In this document: positions 25,593 to 33,637 of the stretch, piece after piece | Layout of the letters: each line of letters starts with the position of its first letter | Position numbering within the stretch: the stretch's first letter is position 1 | Source: Phycisphaerae bacterium | GTDB lineage: Bacteria > Planctomycetota > Phycisphaerae > UBA1845 | Direction: 5' to 3' | DNA: 64,000 nt | Assembly (NCBI GenBank): GCA_029260235.1 | Contig: JAJDDP010000119.1 | Location: 1-64,000 of the forward strand | Translations under genes and position numbers: made by a program | The notes under the pieces: generated by a model | Told to the model about the DNA's origin: nothing | Databases searched by the model: none | The model's input: only the letters and a program-made list of their open reading frames with translations

Positions 25593-26069
25593 CTATGGCC
25601 CAACGCTCGCCTTGCCGGTATCGGCGTCAAGCGTAACGGTCATCGCTCGGCTTCCTGAGCTGATCTTGATCGTGCCCCCAGAATCAGGCAGGCCATACCC
25701 ATCGAAGATGACTGCCGTAGTACCACCGAAATCCGCCTTCACCGCGCGTAGGCGGTAAGGCTCCTCGGACAATTCTACGGTATAGGTGTTGCCTGATCGG
25801 TCCAGGTCCGCTACTCCGAACAATAGGTATGATCTGCCGACCTGATCGAAGCTGACCATCTGGTTTGCTCCGGTGGTACGGGCATTCCTGCGGGCGTAGT
25901 CGAGATCAGCCACGATGCGGTAGGCAGCTACCTCTGCCCGATAATTAGACATGCTCGAAGCCGCCCGGGGGGCAGCAATCGCCGTGAACAGGCCAATGAT
26001 CAGCAGGACGACGACCAATTCCGCGAAGGTGAAGGCTCTGATTCTCTGGTTGATTCGCAACATGCTCAT
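25593..26069 (-). CDS. GspH-like pseudopilin
   Basis: The 158-residue protein has the class III site A-FTFAELVVV with Glu at +5, a hydrophobic helix, and a beta-rich remainder with AEVAAYRIVADLDYARRNAR and VGP at the end, as in GspH/FimT minor pseudopilins. It would sit near the filament tip. Genes flank it with gaps under 60 bp, in the same orientation as the rest of the pilus cluster. The homology call rests on site, size and order. Confidence 0.8.
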   Translation of the reverse strand: MSMLRINQRIRAFTFAELVVVLLIIGLFTAIAAPRAASSMSNYRAEVAAYRIVADLDYARRNARTTGANQMVSFDQVGRSYLLFGVADLDRSGNTYTVELSEEPYRLRAVKADFGGTTAVIFDGYGLPDSGGTIKISSGSRAMTVTLDADTGKASVGP

Positions 26070-26077
26070 ACTTCCGG

Positions 26078-26608
26078 TTACTTGATCATGGCTGCTCCAC
26101 CGGCGTCTTTCATCGGTATCTCCGCCAGATCTGCTGCCGTCGCGTTGATTCCGAACTCTCCGGTAGAAAGGACCGCCACCCAGCCACTGGATCCAGCGAT
26201 GACCGGACTGGTGGGCGTGAGTATTACCCTGACGGTGTCCAGGTCATTCAATGGGTTCGTCGGGAATGGTGGGCGCAGGTAGGGCCCGAATATATAGGGA
26301 GACCCGTAGGTCGTGCTTACGTTTCCATTTTGATCACTGAATTCCATCAGTTGTCTGGGGAACATGGCGTTCTCCGGCGAGCCCGAGCTCGGGTTGTATC
26401 CAGGGTACTTTCCGTGCTCTGCCTCGTAGATTGCCATTGCCCGTGTCACTGTCGCTATGTTTGATTCAACAGAAGTACCCACAGCTGACGAAATGGCGGA
26501 ACTAAACCGAGGTGCTGCAATGGCTGCTATGATGCCGATGATCACCACCACGATGACAAGCTCGACCAAGCTGAATGCACGCCGGGCTGCACTGCTCTGT
26601 CCGGTCAT
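26078..26608 (-). CDS. GspG-like pseudopilin
   Basis: The 176-residue protein has the class III site A-FSLVELVIVVVIIGI with Glu at +5 and a GspG-type stretch MAIYEAEHGKYPGYNP near residue 55. The C-terminal part is beta-rich and Gly/Ser-rich. It is the second of two GspG-like proteins here; the first ends 160 bp upstream behind a terminator. One may be the main fibre subunit and the other a variant or minor one. Prepilin peptidase is not encoded in the window. Confidence 0.85.
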   Translation of the reverse strand: MTGQSSAARRAFSLVELVIVVVIIGIIAAIAAPRFSSAISSAVGTSVESNIATVTRAMAIYEAEHGKYPGYNPSSGSPENAMFPRQLMEFSDQNGNVSTTYGSPYIFGPYLRPPFPTNPLNDLDTVRVILTPTSPVIAGSSGWVAVLSTGEFGINATAADLAEIPMKDAGGAAMIK

Positions 26609-26687
26609 GTAGTTGGCCCCAAAGCAGCAGAGGGATGATGGTGGCCGATGCCCCGACAGACGCCACTATACTTTCCCACATAGAGAA

Positions 26688-26722
26688 GGCCGTCAGGAGC
26701 GTTGATGCTCAGACCGACGGCC
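26688..26722 (-). terminator. Intrinsic terminator after the first GspG-like gene
   Basis: On the minus strand GGCCGTC pairs with GACGGCC across 35 nt with an inner GAGC/GCTC stem, followed by TTCTCTAT. It would stop part of the transcription from the upstream genes, so the first pseudopilin gene may be expressed at higher level than those after it. Confidence 0.6.
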
Positions 26723-26765
26723 CTCGTACAAATCGTTAGGTGCGAACAGCAACCGCAGGATGCGA

Positions 26766-27254
26766 CTAGTAGTCCACATAGTCCGTGCCGGCTTCGTCGG
26801 CGGCGGTTCCGGTGTTGGCGCTAATGTTTCCGGTGCCTTCGATGTAGATCCAACCCACCGTGGCTGCGTCCGCCGCTGCAGCCACCGTGTCACCGATGGC
26901 TCCCCCTGTAGTGCCGACACCGGCGATGGGCAAACCGGGAACAGCTTTTAGGTACGGACCGAAAATATGCGTCGCATCTTTGGTGGCGACTGTAGCGCCA
27001 GCCTCATCAGAGTAGGTCGTCAACATGTTTACGAAGGCAGCTACGGTCGGAAAGTTCCCGCCATGCTCTGCTGAGTACAGCTCGATCGCATTGCGCATCA
27101 CAGCCAAGTTGCCACGGAGGGATGCGTCGCGGGCGCCCTTGGCACCTCGGCTCAACCGAGGTACGGCGATGGCGGCTATGACGCCGATGATGACGATGAC
27201 GATGACCAATTCGACGAGACTGAAACCTCGGAGTCTGCGGTGAAAACGATGCAT
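26766..27254 (-). CDS. GspG-like major pseudopilin
   Basis: The 162-residue protein has a canonical site G-FSLVELVIVIVIIGV with Glu at +5. GGGGG precedes ATG 27254 by 9 nt. The GspG-type IELYSAEHGGNFP segment is near residue 52, and the rest is Ala- and Gly-rich. A hairpin terminator follows it and about 96 bp with a TAAAAT -10-like box precedes it, unlike the tightly packed neighbours. That pattern fits a strongly expressed main subunit. It is the only pseudopilin here with Gly before the cleavage site; others have Ala. Confidence 0.88.
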   Translation of the reverse strand: MHRFHRRLRGFSLVELVIVIVIIGVIAAIAVPRLSRGAKGARDASLRGNLAVMRNAIELYSAEHGGNFPTVAAFVNMLTTYSDEAGATVATKDATHIFGPYLKAVPGLPIAGVGTTGGAIGDTVAAAADAATVGWIYIEGTGNISANTGTAADEAGTDYVDY

Positions 27255-27350
27255 GGGTGGTGCCCCCTTGCGCTAACCAAAGTGGATATTTTAACGTTCT
27301 TCTTACCCCAATCTATCGTCGAAGGCTGCGTGCCTCTTTAGCGGGATGAA

Positions 27351-27899
27351 TCAATCAGAAGTATCAGAAACCATCAATTCTGCACGGTTCTCGCCATTCT
27401 TGAAAACGGCAATGCGTCCGGTAATGTCGGCGAGTTTCCAGCCATCGACGACGTCGCCGATATTAACCCACCTCCCATCCAAGACTGCGATGTTTACACT
27501 TGCTCCGTGGATTACCGCCTCGAGCTTGTGGCTGGCGGAGAATTCGTCGGCAGAGATCCGTTGAGCCTGCTGCTTGCCGCTGCGAGGTCCTTCAGGACCA
27601 TCTTCTGCTGTGATCAGTCGCATCGATTTGAGGACGGAAGGGGTCAGCTGAAACGCGTCCCGGAGATCGACTGCAGGCCGAGCTATTAGGCCGTTCGGAA
27701 ACGCCTGAGGGGTTACTGCCACTGCATCCTCGCCATGAGCGGTTGAAGATTGGGCAGGGCCGGTGTTGCTGTCCGTGGCGGGCCGCGTTGGGGAAGCAGC
27801 TGCCGACGACGGTTCGCTGAAGACAAAGCGATCAAGCAACAAGGCCAAGAATCCAAAGGCCAGGAGTGCCGCGTAAAGTTTCTTCTTCTTTGGGTCCAC
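27351..27899 (-). CDS. PilP/GspC-like inner-membrane pilus protein
   Basis: The start GTG 27899 directly follows the TAA of pilO. The 182-residue product has one N-terminal membrane helix (LYAALLAFGFLALLLDRFVF), a Pro/Ala/Ser-rich linker, and a C-terminal domain with LEAVIHGASVNIAVLDGRWVNIGDVVDGWKL, a pattern typical of the PilP/GspC homology region that binds the secretin. It is in PilM-N-O-P order. No PilQ secretin is found next to it, so it may act with one encoded elsewhere. Confidence 0.7.
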   Translation of the reverse strand: MDPKKKKLYAALLAFGFLALLLDRFVFSEPSSAAASPTRPATDSNTGPAQSSTAHGEDAVAVTPQAFPNGLIARPAVDLRDAFQLTPSVLKSMRLITAEDGPEGPRSGKQQAQRISADEFSASHKLEAVIHGASVNIAVLDGRWVNIGDVVDGWKLADITGRIAVFKNGENRAELMVSDTSD

Positions 27900-28466
27900 T
27901 TATTGTTCCGTCGACTCTTCTTCCGCCTTATCCGCTGCGGAGTAGAAACTGAAGGTCAAATCCGCCCGCTTGTTTTGGGTGACTTGGGGGTCGGCAGATG
28001 CCATTTTCAAAAAAGTTACGTCTGCCCACGAAGATGATTGCTGAAAATCGTCCAGGAACTGAACATAGTCGTTGAACGTGCCGCTGGTGGTCATCTTGTA
28101 ACGCAATTCTTGGATGCCAGGATACTGGTATGCCCCCAGAGGCATCAGGCCAGCCACCTGCAGGCCATTCTTGCGGGCCAATTCACTCAATTGCCTCAGC
28201 TCTCGTTCGACGGGAGTGGCCTGAGGGAGGAAGTCGCTTTCCCCGACAGTATCCTGGCGTTCATGCCCCGCGTCCGTTTTTCGACGGATCGCTTCGTCCA
28301 TCCGAGACTGCATATCTTCAGCATGGCGGACTTCCTGATTGAGCGCATGGAGGGTCTTTGCCGTTGCTCCGGTGCCATAGAACGAAAACCAAAAACTTGT
28401 CCCGAGGCAGGCAGCCACCGAGAGTGCACCGGCAATATCGATCATGACGACTGAGTTTAGTTTCAT
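27900..28466 (-). CDS. pilO: PilO-like pilus assembly protein
   Basis: The product starts MKLNSVVMIDIAG with AGGA just upstream; ATG 28478, which overlaps the stop of the previous gene as TAATG, is also possible. One membrane helix is followed by a coiled-coil segment (about residues 35-70) and a ferredoxin-like domain with ELRQLSELARKNGLQV and FNDYVQFLDDFQQ, as in PilO. PilN and PilO form the inner-membrane alignment subcomplex with PilM. The call rests on order and fold pattern. Confidence 0.78.
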   Translation of the reverse strand: MKLNSVVMIDIAGALSVAACLGTSFWFSFYGTGATAKTLHALNQEVRHAEDMQSRMDEAIRRKTDAGHERQDTVGESDFLPQATPVERELRQLSELARKNGLQVAGLMPLGAYQYPGIQELRYKMTTSGTFNDYVQFLDDFQQSSSWADVTFLKMASADPQVTQNKRADLTFSFYSAADKAEEESTEQ

Positions 28467-28477
28467 CGTTCCTGCCA

Positions 28478-29089
28478 TTACCAAGTACAGGTCAGCTCAA
28501 AGTGAACCGCTCGTGACCGAAGTACATCCTGGCGTTCGGCGCGGACCAGCTCGACATAGTCAAATGCTCCCGACGCCTTGAGCCGGGCCATGAATTCGTA
28601 CAGATCATCATGGTCTATGGCATAGCCATCCAACATGAATGCACGAGCCCCAGCCAGAACCGTGAGTCCTTGGGTCGGCTCGTCTTTAGAGGCGGGTGGC
28701 CGCCCGGCTGGACGCGAGGGAGCCTGGGGCGTTTCGGTCGCCATGGTGGTCAACCACACCTCAGACGGCATTTCTTGGGAGATCATGGCCAAGAACGAGG
28801 CCCAGGATCGTTTGGTCCGCAGTGCATTGGCCCGCTCGATTTGCTCTACCAACTGGTCAAATTCGCCAATGACGTCTGCCAGTTCGATGCGGGCGGAGGC
28901 GATCCTAATTGCCAAGTCGGCATTCTTGCGCCGAAGGCGATTGGCTACCGACTCCTGGTGAATTTGCCAACTGATCGGAATTGCCGTCACGATTGCTGCC
29001 AACGTAAGGGCCAAACCCCAGCGGCGCAGGTGGCGCGCTCGGCGCTGACCTTCCATAATCGGCGGTGGAATCAGGTTGATACCGATCAC
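28478..29089 (-). CDS. pilN: PilN-like pilus assembly protein
   Basis: The start is GTG at 29089, because GGAG is 8 nt upstream and the GTGA overlaps the stop of pilM by 4 nt. The longer frame from 29323 overlaps pilM and is rejected. The 203-residue product begins with the classic VIGINLIPPP segment of PilN/GspL-like proteins, then one membrane helix at about residues 24-42, a coiled coil and a ferredoxin-like domain. PilN binds PilM through its INL motif. A Pro-rich insert with RPAGRPPAS occurs near residue 125. Confidence 0.88.
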   Translation of the reverse strand: MIGINLIPPPIMEGQRRARHLRRWGLALTLAAIVTAIPISWQIHQESVANRLRRKNADLAIRIASARIELADVIGEFDQLVEQIERANALRTKRSWASFLAMISQEMPSEVWLTTMATETPQAPSRPAGRPPASKDEPTQGLTVLAGARAFMLDGYAIDHDDLYEFMARLKASGAFDYVELVRAERQDVLRSRAVHFELTCTW

Positions 29090-30228
29090 AGATCTATCTC
29101 CGGATCCAAGGCTAACCCAATGGCACCCAGGTAAGTGCTCATTGGTTTCTCTGCCCGGCCGCCAACTGCGTAGGACGCACGTGCCGAGCACCCCTGCTCC
29201 AGAAACGCGTTGGCTGGTTCGACCGGTATTCCGAGTCGATTTTCCAGATAATGATCCAAATTGTGCATTGTGGATCCCCCCCCCGAGAGCACCAGGAAAC
29301 CCACCGACCGACCACGATAACACTGAAGGGCATACTCGTACGAACGCTCGATTTCTCCAACGAGATGGTCAAGCTCAGTCCGCAGCGCCGTCAAGATAAG
29401 GGCGGACAACTCATCAAGGCCGCCGCTGCTATGCTGAACCTCAAGGCCCGTACCCGGCGAGGTTGCGGTCTTGGGCTTGGTGATCCCATGATCCAGCTTG
29501 TGCGTTTCGGCTGCGCCGGTACTCACTTGGAGCGACTTGGCAATCAACTCTGTCCAATGGATTCCGCCTGCGCCCAACGAGCGAACCAGAATCGGGGTTC
29601 GATCCACACACAAGATCAAACGGCAGCCTCGTGCTCCGATATCCAGGATACCCCACACTGATTCTGGGGCCCCAGGCCTCATTAGAGCTACTGCCCGTGC
29701 TAGGGCGCATGCTGTGGCATCTACTCGGCTGCATTCCATCTTGGCCTGGCTGCACGCCTGCCAAATCTGGGTGACCATGGACACAGCCGTCGCTACGCCT
29801 ATGGCGCTGCAAGCGTGACCCTGCGTCTTGGGCAACCGCCAATGAGCGGTCTGGATCTCTTGCCCTCCCATGCTGCAGAGACGTTCGATTTCCCAGTGGG
29901 CAGCCGATCCAAACTGATCTTGCCCCATCGAATCTCCGGCTTGGGGAAGTTCCAGGGCATGTAATTCAACGTCCGGCGCCGAGAGGCCTACCACGACTTC
30001 CCTGCCGATGAATTCCTGCTCCCAAGCCGCTCGATTTAGGCGCTCCGTAACGGTACTGCATACGCCGTCGATGCCCGCTCCGGGAGGAATCTGCCAGGTC
30101 GATGCCCGCAGGACCACCCAACGGGACCCGCTTCGTTGCAGCTGGACTGCGCGCACCGCCGCCGCACCGATATCCAATCCGATGGGCGTTATTTTCGCAG
30201 TCCGTTTTGACTTAACAGCGGGTCTCAT
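29086..30228 (-). CDS. pilM: PilM-like actin-fold pilus assembly protein
   Basis: Start ATG 30228 has GGAG 6 nt upstream. The 380-residue protein has an actin/FtsA-like ATPase fold: GLDIGAAAVRAVQL (phosphate 1, about residue 17), LDIGARGCRL (phosphate 2, near 193) and LSGGGSTM (adenosine motif, near 318). It would sit on the cytoplasmic side and dock PilN. Its stop overlaps the pilN start by 4 nt, and gspF ends 8 bp upstream. A Thr/Lys-rich insertion lies near residue 240. Confidence 0.92.
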   Translation of the reverse strand: MRPAVKSKRTAKITPIGLDIGAAAVRAVQLQRSGSRWVVLRASTWQIPPGAGIDGVCSTVTERLNRAAWEQEFIGREVVVGLSAPDVELHALELPQAGDSMGQDQFGSAAHWEIERLCSMGGQEIQTAHWRLPKTQGHACSAIGVATAVSMVTQIWQACSQAKMECSRVDATACALARAVALMRPGAPESVWGILDIGARGCRLILCVDRTPILVRSLGAGGIHWTELIAKSLQVSTGAAETHKLDHGITKPKTATSPGTGLEVQHSSGGLDELSALILTALRTELDHLVGEIERSYEYALQCYRGRSVGFLVLSGGGSTMHNLDHYLENRLGIPVEPANAFLEQGCSARASYAVGGRAEKPMSTYLGAIGLALDPEIDL

Positions 30229-30236
30229 CAAGGCTC

Positions 30237-31466
30237 CTACTGGGTCATCGAGGTGATGTCGAACATCGGCAAGAATAGCGAGATCGCCACCGCACCGACG
30301 ACAACTCCCATCAGAATGATGATGGCTGGTTCGATCAACCGCGTGACCGCGCCGACCAGCTCAACATTGTCTTCGTCGAGGATGTCAGCCGCATAGCTGA
30401 TCGCTCCTCCGAGATTGCCGCTCTCTTCCCCCGTGCGAACAGCTTGGCAAAGTGCAGGGGCGACTAAGTTGGAGGACTCCATCGCGTCGCTCAACATATT
30501 GCCGGAGGTGACGGCATTTTCCATTCGATCAAACAATATCTGGAAGCGGTTGTTCTTCGTTACCCGTCGGGTCAATTCCAGCGCCTCAAGGACTGCGACA
30601 TGGGCCTCGAGCAGCATGCCCAAGGTGCGGAAGACCTGTCCTTGAATCAGGCTGGTCGCCAGCCTTCCGAGCACTGGAATCTGAGTTTGCATGTTGATGC
30701 AGGTCCGCCGACCCGCCGAAGAGATCGCCAGGAACACCACTCCAGCGAGCAGCGTTCCCACGCCGATCACCACCAGCACCCAATTGCCTCTGAGGAACCC
30801 AGACAGGTCAAGCATGAGCTTGGTTGAAGAGGGCAGCGGTGCTCCCAATGACGCGAACATCTCTCCGAAGCGAGGCAAGACAAAGAACAGGAGCACATTC
30901 ACCTGGGCGGTGGCAAGCCCCATCAACAGCACCGGATAGGTCATCGCCCCCAGCACTTTGTTACGGAGAGCCCGGCGCTTGCCGATGATCTGGCTCAGCC
31001 GATCAAACATTTCAGGAAGCGTCGCACTAGATTCGCCTGCCGCGATGATAGCGCAATAAGATGCATCGAACACTCTTGGAAAGCGGCACATGGCCTCCCC
31101 CAACATCGCTCCCTCTTCCAAATCGTCGCGCAATTGGCGAATCATCTCGACATGCTTGGGATGCTTCATTTGCCGCCCTATGGCTGCCAAGGCGGGGACG
31201 AGTGCGCTCCCACTCTTGAGCAACATGGACATCTGCCGGGTGAAGAGAAGCAATTGCTTTAGCGGAAGTTTGAACTCCGCAGTCCAGCCCTCGGCGAGCT
31301 GCACCTTTTTCTCGACCTCATGGACCGTGGCTTCGGTGATGTTGGTCACCATGAGGCCCTTTTGGCGCAACTGTTCAACGGCCGCTTTGGACGAGTCAGC
31401 CATGATCAGATCACGGACCGGTTTTCCGCTGGTGTCGATCGCTTCGTAGGTCAGACTCAAACTCAT
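30237..31466 (-). CDS. Type II secretion/type IV pilus platform protein (GspF/PilC family)
   Basis: The 409-residue protein has the duplicated GspF fold. The N-terminal cytoplasmic half begins YEAIDTSGKPVRDLI and has LLLFTRQMSMLLKSGSALVPAL, and the second copy has QGQVFRTLGMLLEAHVAVLEAL. Three membrane helices are visible (about residues 168-190, 212-235 and 380-402). It forms the inner-membrane platform on which the ATPase works. It starts three bases after the GspE stop, with GGAGG 8 nt before its ATG. Confidence 0.93.
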   Translation of the reverse strand: MSLSLTYEAIDTSGKPVRDLIMADSSKAAVEQLRQKGLMVTNITEATVHEVEKKVQLAEGWTAEFKLPLKQLLLFTRQMSMLLKSGSALVPALAAIGRQMKHPKHVEMIRQLRDDLEEGAMLGEAMCRFPRVFDASYCAIIAAGESSATLPEMFDRLSQIIGKRRALRNKVLGAMTYPVLLMGLATAQVNVLLFFVLPRFGEMFASLGAPLPSSTKLMLDLSGFLRGNWVLVVIGVGTLLAGVVFLAISSAGRRTCINMQTQIPVLGRLATSLIQGQVFRTLGMLLEAHVAVLEALELTRRVTKNNRFQILFDRMENAVTSGNMLSDAMESSNLVAPALCQAVRTGEESGNLGGAISYAADILDEDNVELVGAVTRLIEPAIIILMGVVVGAVAISLFLPMFDITSMTQ

Positions 31467-31469
31467 TGC

Positions 31470-33239
31470 CTAAGCCTCCACCTCATGGGACGCCATGCCG
31501 CTGGGGTCACAAACCGAAATCGCTTCTGCCCGGGTAACCCGGAGAACTTCCTCCAAGGTCGAATCTCCCCGATTTACGACTTCCAGCGCCTTTTCCCGCA
31601 AGGTCTGCCATCTGGTTTGGGCAAGATAGGTCCGAATGTCGATCTCACTCCCGCCTTCCTCGATGAGTCGTTTCAGCTCTGCATCCAGAACCATGACCTC
31701 GTAGATCCCTACCCTGCCCTTGAACCCGGTGTTGTGGCAAGACTGACATCCTTCGCCTTTGCTAAATAATTCGTTGCTGCGATCCTCCCAACCGACCGAC
31801 TCTAGAAGTTGCGAAGATGGGTAGTACGAGGTCTTGCACGAGGGACAGATCTTCCGGGCCAACCGCTGGGCGATGAACCCCAGAACACTCGAGCTGATCA
31901 GGTACGGTTCGATCCCCATGTCCAATAGACGGGCAATTCCGCCCGGGCAGTCGTTGGTGTGCAGCGTGCTCAGCACCAAGTGCCCCGTTAGAGCGGCTTG
32001 AACCGCGACACGGGCAGTATCCGTGTCCCGAATTTCTCCGACCATGATGATGTCGGGATCCTGCCGAAGTATGGAACGCAAAGCCCGAGTAAAATCCAAG
32101 CCTACCTGAGAATTCACTTGGATCTGGTTGATCTGGCCCAATTGATATTCGACTGGATCTTCTACGGTGACGATGTTGACCGACTCGCTCCTGAGCAGAT
32201 CAAGTGCCGAATACAAGGTGGTTGTCTTACCACTACCGGTGGGTCCAGTGACCAACAACAATCCGTAAGGACTTCTCAGCATCGCCTCGATGGCTGTCCG
32301 GTCTTGGTTGAGGACGCCTAGATCCCCAAGCTCGAAGCTGAGGTTGGTCTTATCCAGGATGCGGAGAACCATTTTTTCGCCCAGGATGGTGGGCATGCTG
32401 GAGACGCGCAGGTCTATTTCTCGGCCGTCAGCAACCAGATGCACTCGGCCTTCCTGTGGTAGTCTCTTCTCCGAGATATCCATTCTGCCAATCACCTTGA
32501 TCCTTGAGATGATGGCTGCGTGAATGTTCTTCGGGGGCGATAGCAGGTCGCGGAGTTGGCCGTCGATCCGGTACCGAATGTGGGTCGTGCCGCGCTCGGG
32601 TTCGATATGAATGTCGGATGCACCCTCTCTAAGCGCGGTCAAGATGGCCAGGTTCACCAGGTTGATCACCGGCGAACCGTCAATCATCTTGTCGAGGTCG
32701 GTGACAGGCCCTTCGTCGATCGCCTCAGATTCTGAGATGGTAACGTCGGCTTCCTCCATCGAGGCGAGGAAAGCGTCGACGGTGACTTCCTGTTGAAGAT
32801 ACTTCCGTTGATACTCCTCGATGTTCTCTTCTAGGCAAAGCACGGGCCTGATCTGGCAGCCTGTCAACAAGCGAAGTCGGTCGAGCACGGGCAACGACTG
32901 CGGCTCAACCATGGCGACGGTCAGGGTTTGCCCTCCGTCGTGCCGGTCGCTGACTCGGAACAGGGGCAGCACCATCAGCCGCTCAGCCTCTTCCTTTGGG
33001 ATGCACTTGGCGACCTTGGGATCAATCAGGCCGTGTCGCAACACGCAGCCAAGCACGCCCAGACGCCGTCCCAGAGCAGACACCAAGGAGGCTGAGTTAA
33101 TCGCCCCGATGTCCATGAGCGCAGAACCCAACTTCGCTCCGCTGCCCTGCTGTTTAGACAGCGCATCGGTCAGCTGATCTTCGGTGATCAGCCCATCAGC
33201 GATGAGCTGCTCGCCAAGTCTAGCAGCTTGTCCGATCAT
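31470..33239 (-). CDS. Pilus/type II secretion assembly ATPase (GspE/PilB family)
   Basis: The 589-residue protein has an N-terminal MshEN-type domain (about residues 1-140, a possible c-di-GMP-binding region), then the GspE core. Walker A GPTGSGKT is at 332-339, the Asp box is DPDIIMVGEIRD, the His box is STLHTND, and the zinc knuckle CPSC with CQSC lies near 470-510. The N-terminal domain resembles the c-di-GMP-binding domains of MshE-like ATPases, which fits the signalling genes next to it. A retraction ATPase is not seen. Confidence 0.94.
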   Translation of the reverse strand: MIGQAARLGEQLIADGLITEDQLTDALSKQQGSGAKLGSALMDIGAINSASLVSALGRRLGVLGCVLRHGLIDPKVAKCIPKEEAERLMVLPLFRVSDRHDGGQTLTVAMVEPQSLPVLDRLRLLTGCQIRPVLCLEENIEEYQRKYLQQEVTVDAFLASMEEADVTISESEAIDEGPVTDLDKMIDGSPVINLVNLAILTALREGASDIHIEPERGTTHIRYRIDGQLRDLLSPPKNIHAAIISRIKVIGRMDISEKRLPQEGRVHLVADGREIDLRVSSMPTILGEKMVLRILDKTNLSFELGDLGVLNQDRTAIEAMLRSPYGLLLVTGPTGSGKTTTLYSALDLLRSESVNIVTVEDPVEYQLGQINQIQVNSQVGLDFTRALRSILRQDPDIIMVGEIRDTDTARVAVQAALTGHLVLSTLHTNDCPGGIARLLDMGIEPYLISSSVLGFIAQRLARKICPSCKTSYYPSSQLLESVGWEDRSNELFSKGEGCQSCHNTGFKGRVGIYEVMVLDAELKRLIEEGGSEIDIRTYLAQTRWQTLREKALEVVNRGDSTLEEVLRVTRAEAISVCDPSGMASHEVEA

Positions 33240-33301
33240 CCTGTTTCACCGTTGTCAGCAAGGGTCACCATTGGGCACACACCATGGATGACCAAGAACC
33301 A

Positions 33302-33637
33302 TCAAATAAAACTGCGGGCAGCCGAAGAACTATCTTCAAAGAACTGGAAGCGAGACGACAAACCGGTCAACTCCAAAATCTCGCGGCAAGTTGAACCAAC
33401 AGCTACGAGTTTCAGCCGGTTGCCCTGATCCATCAGTTCGTCCGCGGCGGTAATCAGCACATCCAAGCCTTGCGAATCCATGTAGGGAACATTCTGCAGC
33501 GAGATGGCTACGCGCGGGTTGGGATGGTTCAAGTGCACCATTAGAGCATCCGCAAACTGGGTTGCATCTTCATCCGCCAGTGCTCCTTGAGGACTTAGCA
33601 CTGCAACCGTGCCGACTTCCTGCATCTCGATCTTCAT
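33302..33637 (-). CDS. STAS-domain (anti-anti-sigma-like) protein
   Basis: Start ATG 33637 has GGAG 7 nt upstream and its ATGA overlaps the stop of the preceding gene; the longer frame from 33733 is rejected. The 111-residue product is a lone STAS domain: MQEVGTVAVLSPQG, VAISLQNVPYMDSQGLDVL with the phosphorylatable Ser-type site at MDSQGLDVL near residue 56, and NRLKLVAVG. Such proteins switch partners by Ser phosphorylation. No RsbW-type kinase gene is near. It may be a switch protein for the pilus operon. Confidence 0.83.
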   Translation of the reverse strand: MKIEMQEVGTVAVLSPQGALADEDATQFADALMVHLNHPNPRVAISLQNVPYMDSQGLDVLITAADELMDQGNRLKLVAVGSTCREILELTGLSSRFQFFEDSSSAARSFI

